NCBI GenBank assembly: GCA_031289095.1
Contig: JAITQD010000088.1
Span: 1-40,842, forward strand
From: Azoarcus sp.
GTDB lineage: Bacteria; Pseudomonadota; Gammaproteobacteria; Burkholderiales; Rhodocyclaceae
Direction: 5' to 3'
DNA length: 40,842 nucleotides
Positions 9,022-16,016 of this stretch are shown here, piece by piece. Each line of letters starts with the position of its first letter. Position 1 is the stretch's first letter. Both the position numbers and the translations under genes were made by a program. The notes below the pieces were generated by a model, which had not been told where the DNA came from, did not search any database, and worked only from the letters and a program-made list of their open reading frames with translations.

Positions 9022-9044
9022 GGCGTCGTCTGGTAGACGACGCC
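9022..9044. terminator. Perfect 10-bp hairpin between convergent htpG and vgrG units
   Basis: GGCGTCGTCT, a GGT loop, and AGACGACGCC form a perfect ten-base-pair stem. A symmetrical stem between two convergent units suits a bidirectional terminator. On the minus strand only three T follow, so termination strength is uncertain. It lies inside the chance extension of the truncated effector frame. Confidence 0.5.
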
Positions 9045-9355
9045 AAATCGAAAAACGCTGGAACGTCGTCCACGAGTCAATCACGATATACGGATTTTCT
9101 GCCTTGACACAGGAACTCCCTTTACCCGCCGGGCCATAAACAATATCCCATCCTTGTTTTTTCAGGTTTTCCAAATCTCCCTTCAAGGTTGGCGACTTAT
9201 TCGCCAAAGCCTGCACGTTTGGATCGGCCAGCGGATCGGAGGGGGGCGCGGCAGTTTTCGATGCAGTCCCCGCAGAATTTACACCCGGCTCCGGGTTTTT
9301 CATTCGCGCCGCCAGTGCGCCCGGTGCGGGGGTGCCAGCCTGGCCGGATTGCGGC

Positions 9356-11221
9356 TTATTCCCGTTTACTTTTTTTAGGCGTCGCCGCCACAATAGAGGG
9401 TTCCGACACATTCGCAGAATTGATATCCACCTTTGTGCCGGAGATTTGAATCCTGCCATCCGCGCTCATGATGAAGACGCATCCGCCCACCTTGAGGACG
9501 ATGCTTTGAGCCGCTTCGAGCTTGATGCTCTGGCTGGCGGCGGTGGTGACGATGTTGCCTTCGAGACTGTAGACGGCGATGTCCTGCCCGATGGTCTCCA
9601 CGTGCTGGCCGCCGACTTCCTGGGTACGGTCGCCGCCGATCTGACTGGTTTCGTCGTGGCCGACGCTTTTTGCGCGGTCGACGCCCACCGAGTGGTTTTC
9701 GTTGCGCTCCACCTCGATGCGTTGGTCGCGCTCGGCGTGTAGCCAGAGTTCTTCCTGCCCCTTGGCGTCCTCAAAGCGGATCGCGTTGGCGTTGGCGGTG
9801 GTGCCTTGCGGGGACGAGCGCGTCAGGATGCCCGATTGGGTATTGTTCGCCGGCAAGTCCCAGGGCGGCATCTGGGCAGCGTTGTAGACCCGCCCGGTAA
9901 CGATGGGACGATCCGGGTCGCCGTGCTCAAAGTCGACGATGACTTCCTGCCCGACGCGCGGAATGTGGATGGCACCAAAGTTCGATCCCGCCCACGGGTA
10001 GGCGACGCGAATCCAGCAGGAGTCCCGACCGTCTTTTTGGCCGTATCTGTCCCAGTGGAAATGGACTTTTATCCGGCCATACGGGTCGGTGTGGATTTCG
10101 CTACCTGCCGGCCCCACCACGACGGCGGTCTCGGGGCCGTTTGCGCGCGGTTTCGCCCCCGACGGGGCGCGGAACTGGCGGTCGGCGGGGAGGGCTTCGA
10201 TTGTGACTTGAAAGCGCGCGCCGCCGCCCGCGCCGTTCGCGCCTTCGTAGTCGTTGTTGTCGATTTCGTAGTCCGCGCGGGTGATGATGAGGTCGCGGTT
10301 CTGATCTGCGCGCGGGTGGTTGCGGAGCGTGAAGCGGCAACCGGGAATCGCGCCGCGCACGCGGCCTTCGAGGGTGATGATGTCCTGCTTCCGTTGCAGG
10401 GCTTCCAGCCGCGCGGCGGCGTAGGCTCTGCCGTCGCCCGTTTCAATGTAGTCGCCGGGGTAGGCGTAGATTTCGTATTGGTCGAACAGGTGCCCGCGCG
10501 GGTCGCTGTATTCGGTGGTGAGGTCTTTCGCCGGGTGTTTGAAGTCGTAGTCGCGGTGCTGGTAGCGGCCCGGTTCGGGTTCGCGCGCGGTGCGCCAGCC
10601 GGCATAGTGGTCTTCGTCGGGCCGGGCTTCGTCGGGGGGGTAGAAGGGGATGCTTTCGTAGCCGCCGAAGGGTTCATGGGTGGTGAAGTGGTCGCCCAGA
10701 ATCAGTGTTTCGCCGCGCTCGCCGTGCTCGAACCAGAAGTAGATGCCTTCATGGGCGAAGACCCGGCACAGGAAGTCGAGGTCGGTTTCGTTGTACTGGA
10801 CGAGGTATTCCCAGGTTTTGTAGGTGTTCTTCAGCCGCCACTCGAAGCGGATGGCGTTGGCGTCCAGGACTTCGTTGGCGATGTCCCGCACGGTGAGGTT
10901 TTGCCAGATTTTGTAGTCCGCGCGCCGGGAGGCGTGCCAGAGTTTCGGGGCAATGACTGCTTCGTAGGCCCAGTGTTCGCCCTCTTTGCCCAGGGCGGAG
11001 AGCCGCACAATCTGACCGGCGAAACGGCGCGTGATGTGGCGTTGCGCTTCCAGATCGACCGCGCAGGTCTCGCCAATCAGCGCCTGACAGTCGATGTCGG
11101 GGTTTTTCGACTTGAGCCCGAGGGTGAATTCATAGAGTTCCGAGAACGCTTCCCGGCCCCGCAGGCTCGTCGCCCACCAGACTTCACCCAGGGGGGTGTG
11201 CGCTACCAGAACTCTGTTCAT
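9356..11221 (-). CDS. vgrG: VgrG / TssI type VI secretion spike protein
   Basis: 621 residues from ATG 11221. VgrG trimers form the cell-puncturing tip of the T6SS and carry effectors. Seen in order: the gp27-like part with FSELYEFTLGLKSKNPDIDCQALIG, YETDLDFLCRVFAHEGIYFWFEH and GGYESIPFYPP; the gp5 OB-fold with EIHTDPYGRIKVHFHWDR, CWIRVAYPWAGSNFGAIHIPRVGQEVIVDFEHGDPDRPIVTGRVYN; then a needle of EVxRNExHxVGxDRxxxVGxDExxxIGGDRxxxVGG repeats. It ends with ISGTKVDINSA and a short Lys/Arg tail with no DUF2345. No other T6SS structural gene is nearby, so this is an orphan vgrG island. The A7 tract near the stop is discussed under findings. The upstream region holds an IS200/IS605-type end. Confidence 0.95.
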   Translation of the reverse strand: MNRVLVAHTPLGEVWWATSLRGREAFSELYEFTLGLKSKNPDIDCQALIGETCAVDLEAQRHITRRFAGQIVRLSALGKEGEHWAYEAVIAPKLWHASRRADYKIWQNLTVRDIANEVLDANAIRFEWRLKNTYKTWEYLVQYNETDLDFLCRVFAHEGIYFWFEHGERGETLILGDHFTTHEPFGGYESIPFYPPDEARPDEDHYAGWRTAREPEPGRYQHRDYDFKHPAKDLTTEYSDPRGHLFDQYEIYAYPGDYIETGDGRAYAAARLEALQRKQDIITLEGRVRGAIPGCRFTLRNHPRADQNRDLIITRADYEIDNNDYEGANGAGGGARFQVTIEALPADRQFRAPSGAKPRANGPETAVVVGPAGSEIHTDPYGRIKVHFHWDRYGQKDGRDSCWIRVAYPWAGSNFGAIHIPRVGQEVIVDFEHGDPDRPIVTGRVYNAAQMPPWDLPANNTQSGILTRSSPQGTTANANAIRFEDAKGQEELWLHAERDQRIEVERNENHSVGVDRAKSVGHDETSQIGGDRTQEVGGQHVETIGQDIAVYSLEGNIVTTAASQSIKLEAAQSIVLKVGGCVFIMSADGRIQISGTKVDINSANVSEPSIVAATPKKSKRE

Positions 11222-11243
11222 GGACAACCGACTCCGGTTTGAA

Positions 11244-11304
11244 CTCCCCGGTCTGAAGGCCGGGTCTCGACTGTAGCAGCCTGGGCGAAGAAAGCCCTCC
11301 CAGG
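11244..11304 (-). mobile_element. IS200/IS605-family right-end relic
   Basis: Read on the minus strand, a CCTGGG...CCCAGG stem (11304-11280) is followed by a second stem, CCCGGCC, TTCA loop, GACCGGG (11264-11247), and then GGAGTTC. This paired-hairpin ending in a CCCGGCCTTCAGNCCGGGGAG pattern is typical of the right end of IS605/IS1341-type elements, just after tnpB, where the 3' end of the omega-RNA scaffold lies. Open codons just upstream read LPLKTNLGGLSSPRLLQSRPGLQTGEF, similar to C-terminal tails of such TnpB proteins. No transposase core remains. The relic abuts the vgrG leader, 23 bases before its ATG. Confidence 0.5.
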
Positions 11305-11590
11305 TTCGTTTTGAGCGGCAGGCGTCGCCAACTTCCATCAGGGCGTGACGGGATTCTACATACCGCGCTGGATGTCGCCAAGCGCGCGAGATAAATCGGT
11401 TTCACTGCGTCAGTACGTAAAAATACGAATGGCGAACCCGCTTTACTTTCGTGGCGGCAGGCGTACCATCGCGTGTGACTCGTCCCGTTGGAAACCAAAG
11501 GGGTGAAGCGTTGCTTCTTGTGCCGCGCCACCTTTCCATGGCTTCCGATAAGGCGGCTGCGGTATGTGCGATGTGCAGAGAGGTGCAATC
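11305..11590. other. Intergenic region, divergent vgrG / nrfH
   Basis: About 290 bases upstream of nrfH. I looked for an FNR or NarL-type operator (TTGATNNNNATCAA, TACYYMT heptamers) and saw none that I would defend. A small symmetric CGTA-AAAA-TACG motif occurs near 11417. The nrf promoter presumably lies here but could not be located. The minus-strand side contains decayed insertion-sequence DNA. Confidence 0.5.
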
Positions 11591-12193
11591 GTGTCCGAAC
11601 GCTCATCCTGTAAATGCTTCAGGTCTATCCTGCAAGCTCTGCCGAACAAGCTGATCGTCCCGTTGTTTTTGCTGGGCGGGATTGCGCTGGGGCTTGGTGT
11701 CTACAACGTCTATATGTCGCGGGCATTTTCGTATCTTGGAAACGACCCTTCCGCCTGCGTCAACTGCCATATCATGTCGACCGCCTACCAGTCGTGGAGC
11801 AAAAGTTCTCACGCTGGCTGGGCTACGTGCAAGGACTGTCACATCCCGCAGGACAACCGCCTGACCGGACTGTTGTTCGAGGCTCAGGACGGTCTGTACC
11901 ACGCTGCCCAGTTTGCTCTCCGGGCCGAGCCGCAGGTTGTGCGCCCGCGCGACGTCAGCTCGGAAGTCATTCAGGGTAATTGCGTCCGCTGCCATACCCA
12001 GCTCACCACGGAATTCGTGAAAGCGGGTAAAGCGCAGTTCGCCGACATTCAACACGGTCGTCAAAAAGCCTGTTGGGATTGTCACAGGAACGTGCCGCAT
12101 ACCACGATCAGCGGTTTGGCTTCGTCGCCGAACGCCATCGTGCCCTTGCCCGCGTCGCCTGTGCCCGACTGGCTCAAGAATATGATGCGGTAA
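11591..12193 (+). CDS. nrfH: Cytochrome c nitrite reductase small subunit NrfH (tetraheme quinol dehydrogenase)
   Basis: 200 residues. One N-terminal membrane anchor (~20-42) and four heme-c sites: CVNCH (56-60), CKDCH (80-84), CVRCH (131-135) and CWDCH (161-165). Met62 in CVNCHIM is the unusual axial ligand of heme 1 seen in the NapC/NirT/NrfH family. NrfH takes electrons from the quinol pool in the inner membrane and passes them to NrfA in the periplasm. The start is GTG 11591: AGAGAGGTG lies five to six bases upstream. An in-frame ATG at 11564 gives nine more residues but lacks a ribosome site. nrfA follows 27 bases after the stop. Confidence 0.96.
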   Translation: MSERSSCKCFRSILQALPNKLIVPLFLLGGIALGLGVYNVYMSRAFSYLGNDPSACVNCHIMSTAYQSWSKSSHAGWATCKDCHIPQDNRLTGLLFEAQDGLYHAAQFALRAEPQVVRPRDVSSEVIQGNCVRCHTQLTTEFVKAGKAQFADIQHGRQKACWDCHRNVPHTTISGLASSPNAIVPLPASPVPDWLKNMMR

Positions 12194-12220
12194 GCCGTCT
12201 GCCAATGGGAGCATGACATC

Positions 12221-13726
12221 ATGATGAATAGACTCGCCGAAACAATCAAACGAAATCCCTCCGCCGGTTGGCTCCTGCTGATCATCGTGATGGTGGTCAT
12301 CTTCGTGCTCGGGCTACTCGCGGCCTCCATCACGGAGCGACGCGCGGAAACCGTCACCCTCTATGGCAACAAAAAGGTGGATATCGAGGGCATTGAGCCG
12401 CACAACGACAAGTGGGGCCTCAACTACCCGCGGGAATACGATACGTGGAAGAAAACCCAGGAGATGGATTTCCGCAGCAAGTACCTCGGCAACATGCCCG
12501 AGGATGTGCTGGAGAGCCGTCCGAACATGGTCGTGCTGTGGGCCGGGTACGCTTTCTCCCGCGATTATTCCGCGCCGCGCGGTCACTGGTATACGCTCAC
12601 GGACATGCGGGCCTCCCTGCGCACCGGCGCACCGGGTGCCAATGGGCAGAAAGACTTGCAGCCCGGCACCTGTTGGACCTGTAAGAGCCCGGACGTGCCA
12701 CGCATGATGCAGGAGATGGGCATCGAGAATTATTACAAGGCAAAGTGGAGCGAACTGGGGGCCGAGGTGGTCAACCCTCTGGGTTGCGGGGATTGCCACG
12801 ATCCCAAGACGATGAACCTCACTATTACCCGTCCGGCGTTGGTCGAGGCTTTCCAGCGGCAGGGCAAGGACGTTGCCAAGTCGAGCCCGCAGGAAATGCG
12901 CTCTCTCGTCTGTGCCCAGTGCCACGTCGAGTATTACTTCAAGGGCGACGGCAAGTACCTGACTTTCCCGTGGGATAAGGGGTTTACCCTTGAGGACATG
13001 GAAAAGTACTACGACGAGGCCGATTACGCTGACTGGACGCACGCGCTGAGCAAGGCGCGGATGCTGAAGGCGCAACACCCGGACTACGAGCTTTTCCTTC
13101 TGGGTACGCACGGCAAACGCGGCATTGCATGCGCCGATTGTCACATGCCGTACAAGTCCGAGGGCGGTATCAAGTATTCCGATCACCATGTCATGAGCCC
13201 GCTCAAGAACGTTGCGTCCTCCTGCCAGACTTGCCACCGCGACAGCGAGACAAACCTGCTCAGCTACGTCTATGACCACCAGGGCAAGGTGCTGGAAGTG
13301 CGCGATCGCGTCGAAACCGAACTTGCCAAGGCGCACATCATGGCGAAGGCGGCGTTGGATGCTGGTGTTACTGCCGATGAGATCAAGCCCGCGCAAGCCC
13401 TGATCCGTCAGGCCGGCTGGCGTTGGGACTTTGGCGTCGCATCCCATGGCGCTTCTTTCCACGCGCCGGTGGAAACGGAACGCATTCTTGCGCACGCGCT
13501 CGACAAGAGCCTGCTCGCGCAGATCGAACTGCAAAAGCTGCTGACCGCCAAAGGCATTACCAAGGTGGATATGCCCGACATTTCCACCAAGGACAAGGCG
13601 CAAGCCTATATCGGTCTCGATATGGCCAAGCTCAAGGCCGACAAGAAGGAATTCATGACCACCGTCCTTCCCGGCTGGATCGAGGAAGCCAAACAGAAGG
13701 GTAAGTTGACCCAGGAAGGACTGTAA
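12221..13726 (+). CDS. nrfA: Cytochrome c nitrite reductase, pentaheme catalytic subunit NrfA
   Basis: 501 residues with an uncleaved-looking N-terminal hydrophobic segment (~17-36). NrfA reduces nitrite to ammonium with six electrons in the periplasm. The catalytic heme site is CWTCK (151-155), with Lys as the proximal ligand; four ordinary sites follow: CGDCH (189-193), CAQCH (231-235), CADCH (304-308) and CQTCH (335-339). Active-site residues are visible as the Tyr after CAQCHVEYYF and the His in QHPDYE (about 286). A GGGAG lies nine bases before ATG 12221; a second ATG follows immediately. CXXCK hemes need a dedicated lyase, and the next two genes encode a ResB/CcsA pair. The gene pair nrfHA matches the epsilon/delta/betaproteobacterial type of nitrite ammonification complex rather than the E. 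coli nrfABCD type. Confidence 0.97.
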   Translation: MMNRLAETIKRNPSAGWLLLIIVMVVIFVLGLLAASITERRAETVTLYGNKKVDIEGIEPHNDKWGLNYPREYDTWKKTQEMDFRSKYLGNMPEDVLESRPNMVVLWAGYAFSRDYSAPRGHWYTLTDMRASLRTGAPGANGQKDLQPGTCWTCKSPDVPRMMQEMGIENYYKAKWSELGAEVVNPLGCGDCHDPKTMNLTITRPALVEAFQRQGKDVAKSSPQEMRSLVCAQCHVEYYFKGDGKYLTFPWDKGFTLEDMEKYYDEADYADWTHALSKARMLKAQHPDYELFLLGTHGKRGIACADCHMPYKSEGGIKYSDHHVMSPLKNVASSCQTCHRDSETNLLSYVYDHQGKVLEVRDRVETELAKAHIMAKAALDAGVTADEIKPAQALIRQAGWRWDFGVASHGASFHAPVETERILAHALDKSLLAQIELQKLLTAKGITKVDMPDISTKDKAQAYIGLDMAKLKADKKEFMTTVLPGWIEEAKQKGKLTQEGL

Positions 13727-13738
13727 CAGGCAGGCCTA

Positions 13739-13773
13739 TCGGGGCGTGGCAGCTATCGCTGCCCTTGCCCCGA
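13739..13773 (+). other. Large hairpin just after nrfA
   Basis: TCGGGGC (13739-13745) pairs with GCCCCGA (13767-13773), and inside it GGCAGC pairs with GCTGCC around a TATC loop. It begins 12 bases after the nrfA stop and has no T-run. It may protect the nrfHA message 3' end, upstream of the second hairpin at 13790. Confidence 0.6.
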
Positions 13774-13789
13774 GCCCGAGGAGAGAATA

Positions 13790-13814
13790 CCCGCCGCGAG
13801 GCGGGTTTCTCTTT
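13790..13814 (+). terminator. Intrinsic terminator / attenuator between nrfA and resB
   Basis: CCCGCC, GCGA loop, GGCGGG, followed by TTTCTCTTT. The stem can extend outward with GAGAA pairing to TTCTC. It is only 15 bases before the resB ATG, so readthrough into resB-ccsA is probably partial, giving more NrfHA than heme lyase. Confidence 0.7.
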
Positions 13815-13828
13815 CCTGTCAGGATAAA

Positions 13829-15121
13829 ATGCCGCACCCCCACTCATCGTTTCATGACGTAACCCCCGCCCGCTTCATGACAAGAAAACTCTGGCAGTTT
13901 CCGTGGGGATACCCGGAAAGCGCCCTGTTCGTCGCCGGCGTCGCCATTGTCGGTTTTTTGCTGCAACTGGCCGTCGGACATTTCGATTTTTATCTTTTGC
14001 ACGCCCCGGCCAATTACATCGCCCTCGCGCTGTTGGCGGGGCTGATCGCCCTTGGCGTCCGCTACCGCGACACCGCGCTCGTGCGTTGGGTTGCGGGCAT
14101 TCCGCTGGCCGTCGCGCTTGTCGTCGCGTTGCTGGTTTTCGGCCTCTATATGGAGTTGACGCCGCAGCTTTCCCAATTGCCGACGTCCGCGCCCGATCTC
14201 GTTTCCCGCCTCGGCTTCACGATGGTGACTTCTTCGTGGCCTTTCGTGCTCCTGTACGGAATCTTGCTCGTCACGCTGGGCATCTCTATCGCCAGGCGGC
14301 TGCTTCACCCTTCCCGGCGGGATGCTGCTTTTTTCTGCAACCATCTGGGTCTGTGGATATTGCTCGTCTCGGCGGGTTTTGGCGCGGCAGATATGCAGCG
14401 CGTCGTTATGTACGTGCGCGAGGGCGAAACGCAATGGCGCGTCCACAGCAAGGACGAGAAAACGCTGGAATTGCCCGTGGCGATTACGTTACGGGATTTC
14501 ACGCTGGAGGAATACCCACCCCGGTTGGCAATCATCGACCGCCAGAGCGGCGAGCCGCAACCCGAGGGCAGGCCCGAGTATTACCAGATTGACCCGAAAC
14601 GCCCTACGGGCCGACTCGGTGAGTGGGCGGTCACGCTGGATGGCTACCTGCATGAGGCGGTGCGCATCGACGGCGAATACCGCGCCTCGCCGATGCCTGA
14701 ATCCACTCCGGCGGCGAAAGTGACTGCCCGCAACGTCCGCAGCGGTGAAAGCCGGACAGGATGGGTGTCCGGCGGCGGTCGCGTTCCCGGCTTCTTCTCG
14801 GCCCTGACGCTGGACGACCACCACACGTTGGCCATGACGGAACCGGAGCCGAAACGTTTCGCTTCGGACATCGGCGTGCTCGCCAAGGACGGTTCGCACG
14901 TCGATGCGATTTTGGAAGTCAACAAGCCGGTTGCGCTGGGCGACTGGACGATCTACCAGTACGGCTACGATACCGCGCTCGGAAAAATGTCGCCGTACAG
15001 CGCCATGGAGTTGGTCTACGATCCGTGGCTCCTGCCCGCCAGGATCGGCATGTGCATCATGGGGCTCGGGGCGCTTTTGCTGATTTGGAACGGCGCGGGA
15101 CGGCGAAGGAGGGCGCAATGA
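13829..15121 (+). CDS. ResB-like cytochrome c biogenesis protein, nrf-linked
   Basis: 430 residues with about four transmembrane helices at the N-terminal half (~33-55, 59-79, 84-108, 130-152), a large periplasmic domain and a final helix near 405-425. This is the ResB half of system II cytochrome c synthetase, which holds heme and apocytochrome for ligation. Domain marks are WRVHSKDEKTLELPVAITLRDFTLEEYPPRLAI and VNKPVALGDWTIYQYGYDTALG. The start ATG 13829 has AGGA four bases upstream; a second ATG at 13877 lacks one. Its stop overlaps the next start (ATGA), so ResB and CcsA are translated together. Location behind nrfA with its CXXCK heme suggests a role like the fused NrfI lyase of Wolinella. 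It differs clearly from the other resB at the window end. Confidence 0.85.
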   Translation: MPHPHSSFHDVTPARFMTRKLWQFPWGYPESALFVAGVAIVGFLLQLAVGHFDFYLLHAPANYIALALLAGLIALGVRYRDTALVRWVAGIPLAVALVVALLVFGLYMELTPQLSQLPTSAPDLVSRLGFTMVTSSWPFVLLYGILLVTLGISIARRLLHPSRRDAAFFCNHLGLWILLVSAGFGAADMQRVVMYVREGETQWRVHSKDEKTLELPVAITLRDFTLEEYPPRLAIIDRQSGEPQPEGRPEYYQIDPKRPTGRLGEWAVTLDGYLHEAVRIDGEYRASPMPESTPAAKVTARNVRSGESRTGWVSGGGRVPGFFSALTLDDHHTLAMTEPEPKRFASDIGVLAKDGSHVDAILEVNKPVALGDWTIYQYGYDTALGKMSPYSAMELVYDPWLLPARIGMCIMGLGALLLIWNGAGRRRRAQ

Positions 15122-15909
15122 GCTGGAGCGAATTTCCCTGTTTTGCCATTCCCGCAGCCCTGTGCTGGCTTGCCGCCGGTCTCCTCGCCTGCCGCGCCGG
15201 GCCGGCCCGGTCGGGGCGTACGGTCGATGTGCTGATGCTCGCTGGTATCGCCGTCTTCGCCGTTTTCATCGCCGTATTCTGGCGCGACCTCGAACGTCCT
15301 CCGTTGCGCACCATGGGTGAAACGCGGCTCTGGTACGCCTTCTTCATGGCGGCAGCCGGCTACGTCAGCTACCGGCGCTGGCGCTATCCGTGGCTGCTGC
15401 TTCTGTCGGCGCTGGTGGCGACGGCGTTCGCCGCCGTTAACCTGCTGAAGCCGGAAATCCATTCCATCGCGCTGATGCCCGCCTTGCAGAGCTTTTTCTT
15501 CATACCCCACGTCATTATCTACATCTACGCCTATGCGCTTTTCGGCGTCGCCACCCTGGCCGCTGTCGCGCTGCTCGTCCGGCGCAGAAAAGGCGGTGAC
15601 GGGCGCGAACTTTTCGCCTTCATCGACGACCTTGTCCACATCGGTTTCGGTTTCCTCGCGCTCGGATTGCTGCTCGGCGCGATCTGGGCCAAGGAGGCAT
15701 GGGGGCACTACTGGTCGTGGGATCCCAAGGAGACACTGGCCTTCGTCACGGGCGCGGCCTATCTCGTCTACATCCACATGCGTCACCAGGGCAGGGAAGA
15801 CAATCTCGTCGTGTGGACGTTGCCCGCCGCCTTCGCCCTGCTGTTGCTGGGCTGGTTCGGCACCTCCCTTTTTCCGGGGGCGCAGGGCAGCCTGCATCTT
15901 TATTCTTGA
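15118..15909 (+). CDS. CcsA-like heme lyase subunit, nrf-linked
   Basis: 263 residues, all membrane: about six to eight helices. The WWD heme-handling signature [11 protein letters not shown] is at 195-205, flanked by the external histidines His131 (FFIPHVIIY) and His260 (GSLHLYS), which bind heme in the CcsBA synthetase. The ATMGE-like loop PPLRTMGETRLWY is present. It starts inside the resB stop (ATGA overlap) behind an AAGGAGG ribosome site seven bases upstream. At 263 residues it is much shorter than the 450-residue copy at 39243-40595, lacking its early helices. Likely role: completes the ResB/CcsA synthetase that attaches heme to NrfA, including the CWTCK site. Ordinary heme attachment cannot be excluded. 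Confidence 0.88.
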   Translation: MSWSEFPCFAIPAALCWLAAGLLACRAGPARSGRTVDVLMLAGIAVFAVFIAVFWRDLERPPLRTMGETRLWYAFFMAAAGYVSYRRWRYPWLLLLSALVATAFAAVNLLKPEIHSIALMPALQSFFFIPHVIIYIYAYALFGVATLAAVALLVRRRKGGDGRELFAFIDDLVHIGFGFLALGLLLGAIWAKEAWGHYWSWDPKETLAFVTGAAYLVYIHMRHQGREDNLVVWTLPAAFALLLLGWFGTSLFPGAQGSLHLYS

Positions 15910-16016
15910 GACTGAAGCGCGCCAGCGCCGGAGGCTGCGTCGGCAGCGGCAACAGGCGGTTCGAGTCCGGCGAGCGCCAGATTCGTGCACGGCCTCGGGC
16001 GAGTGAAAGGCCCGGA

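Larger units (their letters stand above)
8932..9303 (-). pseudogene. Truncated T6SS effector, N-terminal part of a metallopeptidase-like toxin
   Basis: This frame directly follows vgrG. It reads a Pro/Gly/Ala linker (PSDPLADPNVQALAN), then SPTLKGDLENLKKQGWDIVYGPAGKGSSC and PYIVID. That order resembles the start of VgrG-linked zinc-metallopeptidase toxins that I recall as SPTLxxxLxxLxxxGWxIxYG...IVID, followed in full-length members by HExxH. Here the similarity stops at the VID around 9076; the rest runs through a terminator hairpin into the htpG end, so the catalytic HExxH is missing. ATG 9303 is the first Met, with no ribosome site. The frame is also open upstream through the A7 tract at 9370-9376: loss of one A would fuse it to VgrG. 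The patch is AT-richer than its neighbours, typical of acquired toxin DNA. No immunity gene is visible. Confidence 0.55.

Noticed and set aside
9806..11242. Long open frame on the plus strand, antisense to vgrG
   Set aside because: It mirrors vgrG codons (third-position G/C bias leaves the antisense frame open), has no recognisable motif, and no ribosome site.
11305..11590. FNR or NarL site expected upstream of nrfH
   Set aside because: No half-site pair of acceptable quality was found; the promoter stays unlocated.
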